Assembly (NCBI RefSeq): GCF_947496515.1
Contig: NZ_CANMDB010000006.1
Coordinates: forward strand, 124,001 to 188,000
Origin: an uncultured Roseobacter sp.
GTDB lineage: Bacteria > Pseudomonadota > Alphaproteobacteria > Rhodobacterales > Rhodobacteraceae
Direction: 5' to 3'
DNA: 64,000 nucleotides
Positions within the stretch are counted from its first letter, which is position 1; every line of letters starts with the position of its first letter. Under the pieces are notes generated by a model. That model was not told the DNA's origin. It made no database searches and saw nothing but the letters and a program-made list of their open reading frames with translations. Below are positions 51,321 through 59,311 of the stretch, one piece after another. Position numbers and translations under genes: made by a program.

Positions 51321-52750
51321 CGGTCATTGCGCAGGCCCGCCTGGGCATCCACGATCCGCATGATTGCACCGACGCAAGCGATGAGCTGCCGATCCTGCAT
51401 GCGGTGTACGACACGCTCGTGCGTCGGGTCGGTCAGGATTTCGTGCCGCATCTTGCCGACAGCTGGGAGGTGTCAGAGCAGGCAACGGTGTGGATCTTTC
51501 ACTTGCGGCCGGACGTCAGGTTTCATGACGGCTCCCCCTGTGACGCAGCCGCTGTTGCGCAAAGCCTTGAGCGGATGGCGCGCGAGGACAAGGGCTATAC
51601 TCTCGGAGCGCCCGCTGTGTGGCGACAGTTTCTGGGCGGGGCTTTGCTTGAGATCATGGCCCCCTTGTCGCTGCGCGTGACGCTGAAGGCGCCTATGGCC
51701 GATCTTCTGGATGTGCTGGAACAGGGGTTCATCGTCGCCCCCTCTGTTTTCGAGGCCTTGGATGCAGGTGACCACAGGGCGCAATGCGGCACCGGACCTT
51801 ACCGCATCACCTCTATTGCGCCTGACGAGATCAGAGCGACGCACACCAAGGATCACTTTGCCGGACGCCCCGCAAATCCCGATATCACGTGGCGGCTGGT
51901 CGCCAGCGCCGCCGAGCGGCTGGCGCAGTTGCAAAACGGCGAGGTGCAGATCGCGAACGCGCTGGACTATGAGGCGTCGCGCGCTCTGGGCGACAGCAGG
52001 CAAACGTTTCTCTCACCCGTGGCGATCATCTATCTGCTGAATGCGGCACGCGGTCCGCTGTCTGATGCTCGCGTCCGGCGCGCGCTCAGTCTGGCGGTCG
52101 ACCGCGAGGGCCTGGTCGAGACGGTGATGCAGGGGGCGGCCCAGCCCTTGCGCGGTTTCGTGAGCCCCAACCATTTTGGCGCGGGGAAAGGTGCGGGGAC
52201 AGATACCGATCGCGATCTGGCGCGCGACTTGCTGGCACGGGCCGGGTACGGCGAAGGCCTGACATTGGAGGTGGATTGCCCGACGCGCCTGCCCGATGAG
52301 GCCGAGCGTCTGACCGCGGCGCTGGCGGATCAGCTTGCCAGTGTGGGGATCACGCTGAATGTCCATGTGCACCCCGAGCGTGAAGACTACGCGCATATGG
52401 TGCGGCGCAAGGAAATCCGCGACATGTGCGTTTTCGATTCCAGCCCGATGAGCACCTACCGCGTGCTGTACGAAAAGATCGACTCTCGCGTGGCCGGTTC
52501 GTGGTGGCAAGGCTACGCCAATCCGGAAATCGAGGCGCTGATCGACCGGGGCCGCGTGACGATGGACCGCGCCGCGCGCGCCGAGATCTGGCGCGAGGCT
52601 TACGCCCTGCTGCAGGAAGATCCGGCCTGGCTCACGCTTTACAACCCGGTGCGTGTGATCGGGCTGGCCGGTCGTCACCCGGATTTTGCGATGCCGGTGG
52701 ACGGGGTCATCGACGTGCCGCGCCTGCCGTGTTTCGGGGGAACGTCATGA
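51317..52750 (+). CDS. solute-binding-protein-like protein without signal peptide
   Basis: A 477-residue family 5 solute-binding-fold protein (LPILHAVYDTLVRRVGQDFVPHLADSWEVSEQATVWIFHLRPDVRFHDG, then DARVRRALSLAVDREGL). GTG start at 51317 overlaps the DppF-type stop, and the protein begins directly with the mature domain (MTVIAQARLGIHDPHD). No hydrophobic N-terminal segment exists in frame, so the product should stay in the cytoplasm. It might buffer, present or sense the imported compound, or be a start-site variant of an exported ancestor. The fold is sure; the role is unknown. Confidence 0.85.
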   Translation: MTVIAQARLGIHDPHDCTDASDELPILHAVYDTLVRRVGQDFVPHLADSWEVSEQATVWIFHLRPDVRFHDGSPCDAAAVAQSLERMAREDKGYTLGAPAVWRQFLGGALLEIMAPLSLRVTLKAPMADLLDVLEQGFIVAPSVFEALDAGDHRAQCGTGPYRITSIAPDEIRATHTKDHFAGRPANPDITWRLVASAAERLAQLQNGEVQIANALDYEASRALGDSRQTFLSPVAIIYLLNAARGPLSDARVRRALSLAVDREGLVETVMQGAAQPLRGFVSPNHFGAGKGAGTDTDRDLARDLLARAGYGEGLTLEVDCPTRLPDEAERLTAALADQLASVGITLNVHVHPEREDYAHMVRRKEIRDMCVFDSSPMSTYRVLYEKIDSRVAGSWWQGYANPEIEALIDRGRVTMDRAARAEIWREAYALLQEDPAWLTLYNPVRVIGLAGRHPDFAMPVDGVIDVPRLPCFGGTS

Positions 52751-54192
52751 AGGCTGACACGCTGATCCACGGCGGGACGGTCGTGACAATGGATGCTACC
52801 CGCCGCGTGATCGAAAACGGGGCCATCGCGATAGAAGCAGGGCGTATCGTCGCTATCGATACCGCGGCTGCGCTGCAAGAGCAGGTCGAGGCGCGGGCGA
52901 CGGTTGAATGCGCCGGTCATGTGGTGTTCCCGGGTCTGATCGATGTGCACGCGCATGCGGGCCACGGGTTGGTGAAATCCATTGGCATGCACGGTGGTGA
53001 CCGCTGGGAAGAGATCTGCGGCGAGGTCTACACACAAGCCTCTCCCCCCGCGTTTTGGTACGCAGAAGCGCGGCTTGCCGCGCTGGAGCGCCTGCGCTTC
53101 GGTGTGACAACGGGTGTGTCGCTGCTGGGCGGCGGCGACACGATCATGCGCACCGACGATGCGGCCTACGCTGCCGCGCATTGCACGGGCGTGAGGGACG
53201 TCGGCACCCGCAGCGTGGTCGCGGTCGGACCCACCCGCGCACCCCATCCGGTGATCTACGCGCATTGGCAAGGCCGGCAGCGCCACACCTATTCCGTCAC
53301 GTTTGAACGCCAGATGGAGACGTGCCTTCAGATCGTGGATGACTGGCATGACAAGCACGACGGGTCCATCCGGATCGCGATGCTCTACCCTGTGCTGCGC
53401 GATGAGCACGAGCGTGACATGACGCCAGAGGACTACGCCACTGCCTGTGCTCAGGCAAAAGCGGTGCGGCAGGTGGCCCGCGACCGGGGGCTGATTTTCA
53501 CGCAGGATGGTCATTGGCGCGGGTCAATCCGGCGCGCAAGCAAGCTGGGTCTTCTGGGGCCCGACAGCCTCTTGTCGCATTGCATAGACCTGCATGGGGA
53601 TGAGATCGACCTTGTGGCGCAGACGGATACCAAGATCGCGCATAACCCTTCCGCCAATGCGTCGATCCTCGGGCGCTGCCCCGCGATAGAGATGATGGCA
53701 GCGGGCGCAACCGTCGCATTGGGCTCGGACGCGACTGCCCCGGACCGGTCCGCCGACATGTTCCGACACATGCAGCAGGCGATGCACTATCACCGGACCC
53801 ATTTCAGCGATGCCAGTGTTCTGCCCATCGGCAAGGTGCTTGAGATGTGCACCATCGGCGCTGCCCATGCCTTGGGCCTGGCAGAGGAGATCGGATCCCT
53901 CGAAATCGGCAAGCGGGCGGATATCGTGACCATGTCCCTGCGCCGCCCGCATCTTCATCCGCCCCAGATGGCGCTGCACCGGCTGGTGTGTTTTGCCAAT
54001 GGCAACGATGTCACCAACGTATGGATCGGGGGTGAGATGCTGCTTGAGGATCGCCGCGCCACTCGCGTCGACGAGGCGGCGATACTGGACGACGCCGCGG
54101 CGCAGGCGGCGCGGATGATCGAGCGGATTGATGGTGCGGCAGATCTGGCCCTGCCGCCGGATTTCTGGGGCGGCGGGGCGTTGGGCAGATGA
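52747..54192 (+). CDS. amidohydrolase (ATZ/TRZ-type, cytosine/guanine deaminase-like)
   Basis: A 481-residue metal-dependent hydrolase of subtype III. The metal motif is DVHAHAG (His68, His70), followed by a His in FTQDGHWRG, a His in LLSHCIDLHGDE and the catalytic Asp in LGSDATAPDRSADM. The family deaminates or dechlorinates nitrogen heterocycles and hydrolyses related amide/amidine bonds. ATGA overlap with the preceding gene ties it to the importer, so it probably acts on the imported compound after entry. Confidence 0.9.
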   Translation: MKADTLIHGGTVVTMDATRRVIENGAIAIEAGRIVAIDTAAALQEQVEARATVECAGHVVFPGLIDVHAHAGHGLVKSIGMHGGDRWEEICGEVYTQASPPAFWYAEARLAALERLRFGVTTGVSLLGGGDTIMRTDDAAYAAAHCTGVRDVGTRSVVAVGPTRAPHPVIYAHWQGRQRHTYSVTFERQMETCLQIVDDWHDKHDGSIRIAMLYPVLRDEHERDMTPEDYATACAQAKAVRQVARDRGLIFTQDGHWRGSIRRASKLGLLGPDSLLSHCIDLHGDEIDLVAQTDTKIAHNPSANASILGRCPAIEMMAAGATVALGSDATAPDRSADMFRHMQQAMHYHRTHFSDASVLPIGKVLEMCTIGAAHALGLAEEIGSLEIGKRADIVTMSLRRPHLHPPQMALHRLVCFANGNDVTNVWIGGEMLLEDRRATRVDEAAILDDAAAQAARMIERIDGAADLALPPDFWGGGALGR

Positions 54193-54226
54193 CTGACTGT
54201 GCTGTCACTCCCGGTAGCAGCCAGCA

Positions 54227-54245
54227 GACAGTTGACAACACTGTC
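54227..54245. promoter_or_regulatory. inverted repeat upstream of the DHDPS-fold gene
   Basis: GACAGT-TGACAAC-ACTGTC lies in the 214-base gap after the amidohydrolase gene. It could be a regulator site or an mRNA hairpin. A nearby TTGACA has no good -10 partner. Confidence 0.35.
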
Positions 54246-54406
54246 AGCAGGGTCCCGGGGGATATGCGCCTCAGGCACCGCGCCGGTCAAAGGGTGCGGG
54301 CCGACCAAACGGTCGCTGCGCGCAGAGAGGCGGGCGCATGCCAATCGCGCGCTTGTGGCCGAACCTGGTCACACAGCGGCAGTGGAACAACGCGACAGGA
54401 GCCAAG

Positions 54407-55330
54407 ATGACTGAGTTAACGTCCAAAGCTGCCGGTGTCTTCGTGATTGCGGTGACGCCATTTTACCCGGATGGGCGCATCGACCTGGAAAGCTGTGACC
54501 GGATGGTGGATTTCTACCTTCAGGCAGGCGCAACAGGATTGACCGTGCTGGGGATGATGGGTGAAGCGCCCAAGCTGACGGTCGAGGAGTCACGCGAGGT
54601 CGTTGCGCGTATTCTGGCGCGCGTTCAAGGCCGCGTGCCGGTGGTTGTCGGCGTATCTGCACCCGGTTTCGCGCAGATCGGGGCGTTGACGCGGATGGTG
54701 ATGGATCTGGGGGCCGCCGGCGTCATGGTTGCACCGCCCGGCTCCCTCCGGACGGATGAGCAGATCATCAGCTACTACCGGCAGATCGCGGAGTTGATCG
54801 GCGATGTGCCCTTCGTCTTGCAGGACTTTCCGCTGGTGACAGGTGTGCAGATCGCGCCGTCGGTCATCGCCCGTATCGTCAACGAACTGCCGCGCTGCGT
54901 GTGCCTCAAGCATGAGGATTGGCCCGGGCTCGAAAAGATCAGCTACCTTCGCCAGCAAGGCGTGCTGGAGCGGCCTCTCTCGATCCTTTGCGGCAATGGC
55001 GGGCTGTTCTTGCCCGAAGAGATGAGGCGCGGCGCGGACGGCGCGATGACTGGTTTTGCCTACCCCGAGATGATGGTCAGCGTGGTGGCGCATCACGCCC
55101 GGGGGTATGACGCGCGCGGGCGTGACATTTTCGATGCCTACCTGCCGCTTGCCCGCTTTGAGCAACAACCGGGGCTTGGGCTGGCAATACGGAAATACAC
55201 CCTCGCCAAACGCGGGATCATCGCGCACGACGCGCTGCGCAAGCCAGGGGCGGTCCTGTCCGCACAAAGCAGGGCCGAGGTGGATGCGTTGATCGAACGG
55301 CAGGAACGCAGATTGAAGGAGTTGCAGTAA
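54407..55330 (+). CDS. dihydrodipicolinate synthase family protein with atypical active site
   Basis: A 307-residue (beta/alpha)8 class I aldolase/lyase. The Schiff-base Lys168 (VCLKHED) is present. The GTTGE motif reads GMMGE (49-53), and the catalytic Tyr of the YNxP motif is replaced: LQDFP with Gln139 at the Tyr position. It is therefore unlikely to be DapA or N-acetylneuraminate lyase and more likely a catabolic lyase or dehydratase on a different keto acid. The ATG at 54407 has an ACAGGAG ribosome binding site. Overlaps the SDR start by one base (TAATG). Confidence 0.88.
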   Translation: MTELTSKAAGVFVIAVTPFYPDGRIDLESCDRMVDFYLQAGATGLTVLGMMGEAPKLTVEESREVVARILARVQGRVPVVVGVSAPGFAQIGALTRMVMDLGAAGVMVAPPGSLRTDEQIISYYRQIAELIGDVPFVLQDFPLVTGVQIAPSVIARIVNELPRCVCLKHEDWPGLEKISYLRQQGVLERPLSILCGNGGLFLPEEMRRGADGAMTGFAYPEMMVSVVAHHARGYDARGRDIFDAYLPLARFEQQPGLGLAIRKYTLAKRGIIAHDALRKPGAVLSAQSRAEVDALIERQERRLKELQ

Positions 55331-56100
55331 TGGATCTGGGGATTGCGGGAAAGCGCGCGCTGGTGCTCGGCGCGAGCCGTGGACTGGGCAAAGCCATCGC
55401 CCAAGGGCTCTCGGCAGAGGGGGTGAGTGTCTACGCTGCCGCACGGAGTGTGGACAAGATCGCCGCCTATGCAGACGGGGTTCAGGGGTTGCAACCGGTC
55501 GCACTGGATCTGGCCGAGAGTGAACAGGTCGAGCAGATTGCAGGCGATCTTCTGCGCAGTGGCGGTGTCGATATTGTCGTGAACAACGGCGGCGGCCCGC
55601 CTCCCGGTACGGCGCAGGCAGCAACGCGTGAGGCGTGGCTGTCGCATTTCGAGGCGATGGCAGCGAACCTCTTTCATCTCAATACACGCTTGCTTCCGGC
55701 GATGAAGGACAAAGGTTGGGGGCGCATCATCTCGGTCACGTCATCGGGTGTCGAGCAACCCATTCCCAATCTGGCGCTGTCAAACGGGATCCGCTCGGCT
55801 GTGGTCGCGTGGTCCAAGACGCTTGCCAATGAGGTCGCAGGCGACGGCATCACGGTGAACGTCGTTATGCCGGGGCGGATCCACACAGAGCGCGTCGATG
55901 AGCTGGATGCCGCAGCGGCAAAGCGCACCCATACGGATGTTGCAGAGGTGGCTGCAAAATCGCGCATGACGATCCCGACAGGCCGATACGGCAGACCGGA
56001 AGAGTTCGCCGATGTCGTCACCTTTCTGGCATCCACGCGCGCAGCTTATGTGACAGGATCAAAGATCCGGATCGACGGGGGATCAATCAAATCGATCTAA
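55330..56100 (+). CDS. short-chain dehydrogenase/reductase family protein, non-canonical catalytic residues
   Basis: A 256-residue Rossmann-fold protein. The cofactor motif GASRGLG (14-20), NNGGG (85-89) and Ser138/139 are present, but the YxxxK pair reads LSNGI: Leu150 and Ile154 replace Tyr and Lys. A PGRIHTER loop and the C-terminal GSKIRIDGGSIKSI are typical. It belongs to a divergent SDR branch and may use another mechanism or act as a binding protein. Coupled to the DHDPS-fold gene by a one-base overlap, last gene of the run. Confidence 0.88.
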   Translation: MDLGIAGKRALVLGASRGLGKAIAQGLSAEGVSVYAAARSVDKIAAYADGVQGLQPVALDLAESEQVEQIAGDLLRSGGVDIVVNNGGGPPPGTAQAATREAWLSHFEAMAANLFHLNTRLLPAMKDKGWGRIISVTSSGVEQPIPNLALSNGIRSAVVAWSKTLANEVAGDGITVNVVMPGRIHTERVDELDAAAAKRTHTDVAEVAAKSRMTIPTGRYGRPEEFADVVTFLASTRAAYVTGSKIRIDGGSIKSI

Positions 56101-56834
56101 AAGGCTTCGAGGCCTATGATGAGGGCAGGTGAAATAGGGCTCCGGACAGGCTGCGTGTTTTCAGGCAGGGATCGTCGAAAGACCTGACGTGATTGTCGTT
56201 CCTGAAAGCGCGGGTCTGGTGATCTATACAGTGTGATGGGCAAAGAGGGGCCGAGCAAAAGATACGTCCGGTTTCGCTATTGCTGTGCCATTGGCGTCCG
56301 GATGCCTTTGGCGGTAAGCGACGATCTCTCGCGCAGAGTGTCGATCCGGACGGCACGGACCTTGGGTTGGGGAGACGTGTCGCTCGGCCAGCTATGCACA
56401 GAGCATTTGAGCCGCCGTCGTCTTGGGTCAAAGCCGTTCGCTGCAATGCATTGCATCACGACGGAGGGATGCCATCACGCGCTCCGTAGATATTGTTCGC
56501 GGAACGGGCCGGAAAGTCTGCCTCGGTCTGCGGAAGCAAGCCTCACGCCAACCATGTCTTGCGGTGCTAGAAGCACACTGCTAGCGTCGGCGTACGCATG
56601 GCCAAGATGCCAGGCGATGGAGATTTTATGTTCACGATTGCGGGAAACCGCTAGGTCCTGAACCGCAGGACCATGAAGCTGAATAGGGTCTGAGCACCAT
56701 GTGTCAGGCTCTGATTTTATGCGACCTGTGAACACCCGAACCACCATGAAAATTCATGATCGAGACACAGGTCGTGCGCCCGTCCCATGGAGCGATCCCG
56801 CTCCTGTGGCGGCAGGATGAAAGACAAAAGATCA
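56101..56834. other. 734-base region without a convincing gene
   Basis: Short open frames exist on both strands, none with a recognisable protein or ribosome binding site. Visible structures: AGGC-TTCGA-GGCCT just after the SDR stop (about 56102-56115), a possible weak terminator, and the hairpin GGTCCT-GAACCGC-AGGACC at about 56653-56671. Decayed coding DNA is possible. Confidence 0.4.
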
Positions 56835-57296
56835 ATGATCATACGAACAACAAAGAACGAAGACATTCCCGCGTTACAGGACGTGCTGGACCGCACGGGG
56901 CTTTTCCCGGGCGACGTGTTGCCCGGCATGGCGGCTGATTTTCTCGCTGACGAGGAAAGCCCCGACCTCTGGTTGACATGTGAAGCGGAGGGCAGGGCCA
57001 TCGGCTTTTGCTACGCGGTCCCGGAAGAAATGGCAGAAGGCGCGTGGAACATGCTGGCCATTGCAGTTTTGCCAAGCAAGCAGGGCGGCGGTTGCGGGGG
57101 CGTACTCTTGCGGCATCTTGAGGCAAAGCTGAAGGAACGGGGGCAGCGCATTCTGATCGCTGATACATCGGGTACAGACGCCTTTGCACGGACCCGATCC
57201 TTCTACCTCAAGAACGGCTATGCCGAAGAAGCGCGTATCAGGGATTTCTGGGCGACGGGTGATGATAAGGTCGTCTTCTGGAAGTCGCTTGGCTAG
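56835..57296 (+). CDS. GNAT family N-acetyltransferase
   Basis: A 153-residue acetyltransferase starting MIIRTTKNEDIPALQDVLDR. The acetyl-CoA region is MLAIAVLPSKQGGGCGGVLLRHLEAKL (motif A with a QxxGxG-like loop), followed by ARTRSFYLKNGYAEEARIRDFW. Acetylates an amine of unknown identity. The start may also be ATG 56817; neither has an ideal ribosome binding site. Single gene, closed by a strong terminator at 57311-57338. Confidence 0.88.
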   Translation: MIIRTTKNEDIPALQDVLDRTGLFPGDVLPGMAADFLADEESPDLWLTCEAEGRAIGFCYAVPEEMAEGAWNMLAIAVLPSKQGGGCGGVLLRHLEAKLKERGQRILIADTSGTDAFARTRSFYLKNGYAEEARIRDFWATGDDKVVFWKSLG

Positions 57297-57310
57297 TCAC
57301 TCAGCTAAAG

Positions 57311-57338
57311 CCGGCCTGTCGTCCGGCAGGCCGGTTTT
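57311..57338 (+). terminator. rho-independent terminator after GNAT gene
   Basis: CCGGCCTG (57311-57318), 8-base loop, CAGGCCGG (57327-57334), TTTT. It lies 14 bases after the stop codon. Confidence 0.85.
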
Positions 57339-57793
57339 CGCTCTCCCGGAGCCGCCGCAAAACCCGGCGTCGCGATGCTGCCAACAGGGTGCCGCGAAGC
57401 GATCCGTTGGACTTGCCAAAATAAGATGAAAGTGCACGGTCGCCCATGACACAGGTGCCGCGACCACGCATCAATCCTGCGCTGGCTATGCCTTATGCGC
57501 ACAAACCGCCCCCGCGGGCTTCAGTATGAGTTCACCGATCACCGGATGTCGCGACCCGGGCTGACGTTGGCACCGTGGCGCCCAGCCGCAGCGCGCAGAA
57601 CTTTCGCTCGACTGCAGCGATGGTCCTTTTTACGTCACCAACCCGCAGCGGTGAACCGGGCACCGGTTTCTGTGCCTCAGCCATCGGTTTGCCCCGCCAG
57701 GTTCTTTTTACCGGCTGTAATTGACCGGAACAGGTTTTTTGGCAAGTATCGAGGAATAAAAGGGAATGGCCGCATAGGCCAAGGGAGGAATAG
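57339..57793. other. upstream region of the tctCBA operon
   Basis: 455 bases without a gene. The last 70 bases become AT-richer and carry the AGGGAGGAA ribosome binding site of tctC. A promoter for the transporter operon is expected here; I could not fix it. Confidence 0.4.
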
Positions 57794-58783
57794 ATGAATA
57801 TCTTTAAGGTCGCCATCGTGGCGCTTGTTGTTGCGGCCGGTTCTGCGGCTGCCGAATACCCCGAACGCGAGGTTCTTGGCGTTGTGATGTGGGGGGCAGG
57901 CGGCGCGACGGATACCGTCGCCCGCGCCATAAACCCGGCCGCCGAAGAAGCGCTTGGCAAGCCCATTGTGGTGCTGAACAAGTCCGGCGGCGCGGGTGCG
58001 ATTTCGACCGCCTTTGTGCGCGCCGCACCTGCGGACGGATATACCTTCCTTTACGGGGCGGAAAACCCGCAGCTTCACGGGGTCATGGGTGTGTCGGACA
58101 TCGACTACGGAGACATGTATCCGATCAATATCCTCGGGCGCGGAGTGGCCGTCATCGCGGTGCCGGCCGCCTCGGAATACCAGACACTCGGCGATCTGCT
58201 GGATGACATCGCGGCGAACCCCGGTTCGGTCAAGATGGGCTCCACCGGCCCGGGCGGTCTGCCCTCCACAATCGCGGCATTGATCTCGAACGCGACCGAT
58301 TTTGACGTCACCGCCATCCCCTTCGATGGTGAAGGCCCCGGTCTGACCGCGATGTTGGGCGGCGAGGTTGACTTCATGCCGACCGGCATCTCGGCAGCGG
58401 CCGAACAGGTCAAGGCGGGCAATATGCGTGCCTTGGCGGTCGTGAACCCCGAGCCGGTAGAGACCTTGCCGGATGTGCCATCCATTACCGACACGCTCCC
58501 CGACATGGAACGCTTTCTGCCATGGGGGCCGTTCTACGGCGTTTTCGTTCGAGCCGATGTGCCGGAGGAGGTCAAGTCCACGCTGACCGAGGCGTTTTCA
58601 ACCGCCGCGACGGCCCCGACCTTCCTTGAACTCATGGCCAATCGCGGCAACGTCGTCATGAACATGAGCGGGCAGGAGGCTGTTGATTTCCTTGCCAAGT
58701 GGCAGCAGGTCACCGTCTGGGCACTTCAGGATACCGGTGCTGCCAAAGTGAGCCCGGAGGATCTGGGCATTGCCCGACCGTGA
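57794..58783 (+). CDS. tctC: tripartite tricarboxylate transporter solute-binding protein
   Basis: A 329-residue periplasmic binding protein (Bug family). Signal peptide MNIFKVAIVALVVAAGSAAA. The ATDTVARAINPAAEEALGKPIVVLNKSGGAGAIS segment binds the carboxylate of the ligand in this family. The ribosome binding site AGGGAGGAA is very good. Followed by tctB (51 bases) and tctA. Ligands of the family are citrate and other carboxylates; the specific one is unknown. Confidence 0.93.
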   Translation: MNIFKVAIVALVVAAGSAAAEYPEREVLGVVMWGAGGATDTVARAINPAAEEALGKPIVVLNKSGGAGAISTAFVRAAPADGYTFLYGAENPQLHGVMGVSDIDYGDMYPINILGRGVAVIAVPAASEYQTLGDLLDDIAANPGSVKMGSTGPGGLPSTIAALISNATDFDVTAIPFDGEGPGLTAMLGGEVDFMPTGISAAAEQVKAGNMRALAVVNPEPVETLPDVPSITDTLPDMERFLPWGPFYGVFVRADVPEEVKSTLTEAFSTAATAPTFLELMANRGNVVMNMSGQEAVDFLAKWQQVTVWALQDTGAAKVSPEDLGIARP

Positions 58784-58834
58784 CCGTTCTAACCGACCCG
58801 CTGATCTGTGGGTGGGTCGGGTCAAAAGCTTCTT

Positions 58835-59311
58835 ATGAAAAGATCTGAACCCCAGCGGCCCGGAGAGCGCCTGTTTGCGCTTCTTCTGGTCGTGTTCGCG
58901 GGCTACATGTTCTGGGAATCTCACGCGATTTCCGGTTTCTCTGGTCTGACAACAGGTGGTGTCATGCCAATGCTGGCGTCGGGCGTCATGGTGTTGACAG
59001 CGCTCGTGATCCTGACCGAAACGATCCGCAAGACCAGGACTGCCGAGCCCCACCCGCAAGGGCTGATCAGCTATCTGTTTCCGCTTCGCGTGGTGTTGTT
59101 CACCGTCCTCGTGGCCGTGTATGTGGCGGCAATTCCCAGCGTCGGTTTCCTGCCCACCTCCGGCGGGCTGCTCTTTGTGTCCATCTGGGCACTCTGGCGA
59201 CGGGGCCCGGTCTGGTCACTGGCGATTTCCCTTCTTTCGATCGGAGTGATCTATCTGCTGTTCCGTGTGGTCTTCAGCGTTGTCCTGCCCACCGGAAGCC
59301 TGTGGCAATGA
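58835..59311 (+). CDS. tctB: tripartite tricarboxylate transporter small membrane subunit
   Basis: A 158-residue membrane protein with four helices (about residues 14-32, 43-64, 85-104, 115-155), the TctB pattern. The ATG at 58835 lacks a good ribosome binding site; a GTG at 58808 is possible. Overlaps tctA by 4 bases (ATGA). Confidence 0.9.
   Translation: MKRSEPQRPGERLFALLLVVFAGYMFWESHAISGFSGLTTGGVMPMLASGVMVLTALVILTETIRKTRTAEPHPQGLISYLFPLRVVLFTVLVAVYVAAIPSVGFLPTSGGLLFVSIWALWRRGPVWSLAISLLSIGVIYLLFRVVFSVVLPTGSLWQ

Noticed and set aside
56101-56834. 142-codon plus-strand frame (56233-56661) and opposing frames
   Set aside because: No ribosome binding site, no recognisable motif, and high Arg/Ser/Cys content typical of non-coding translation.
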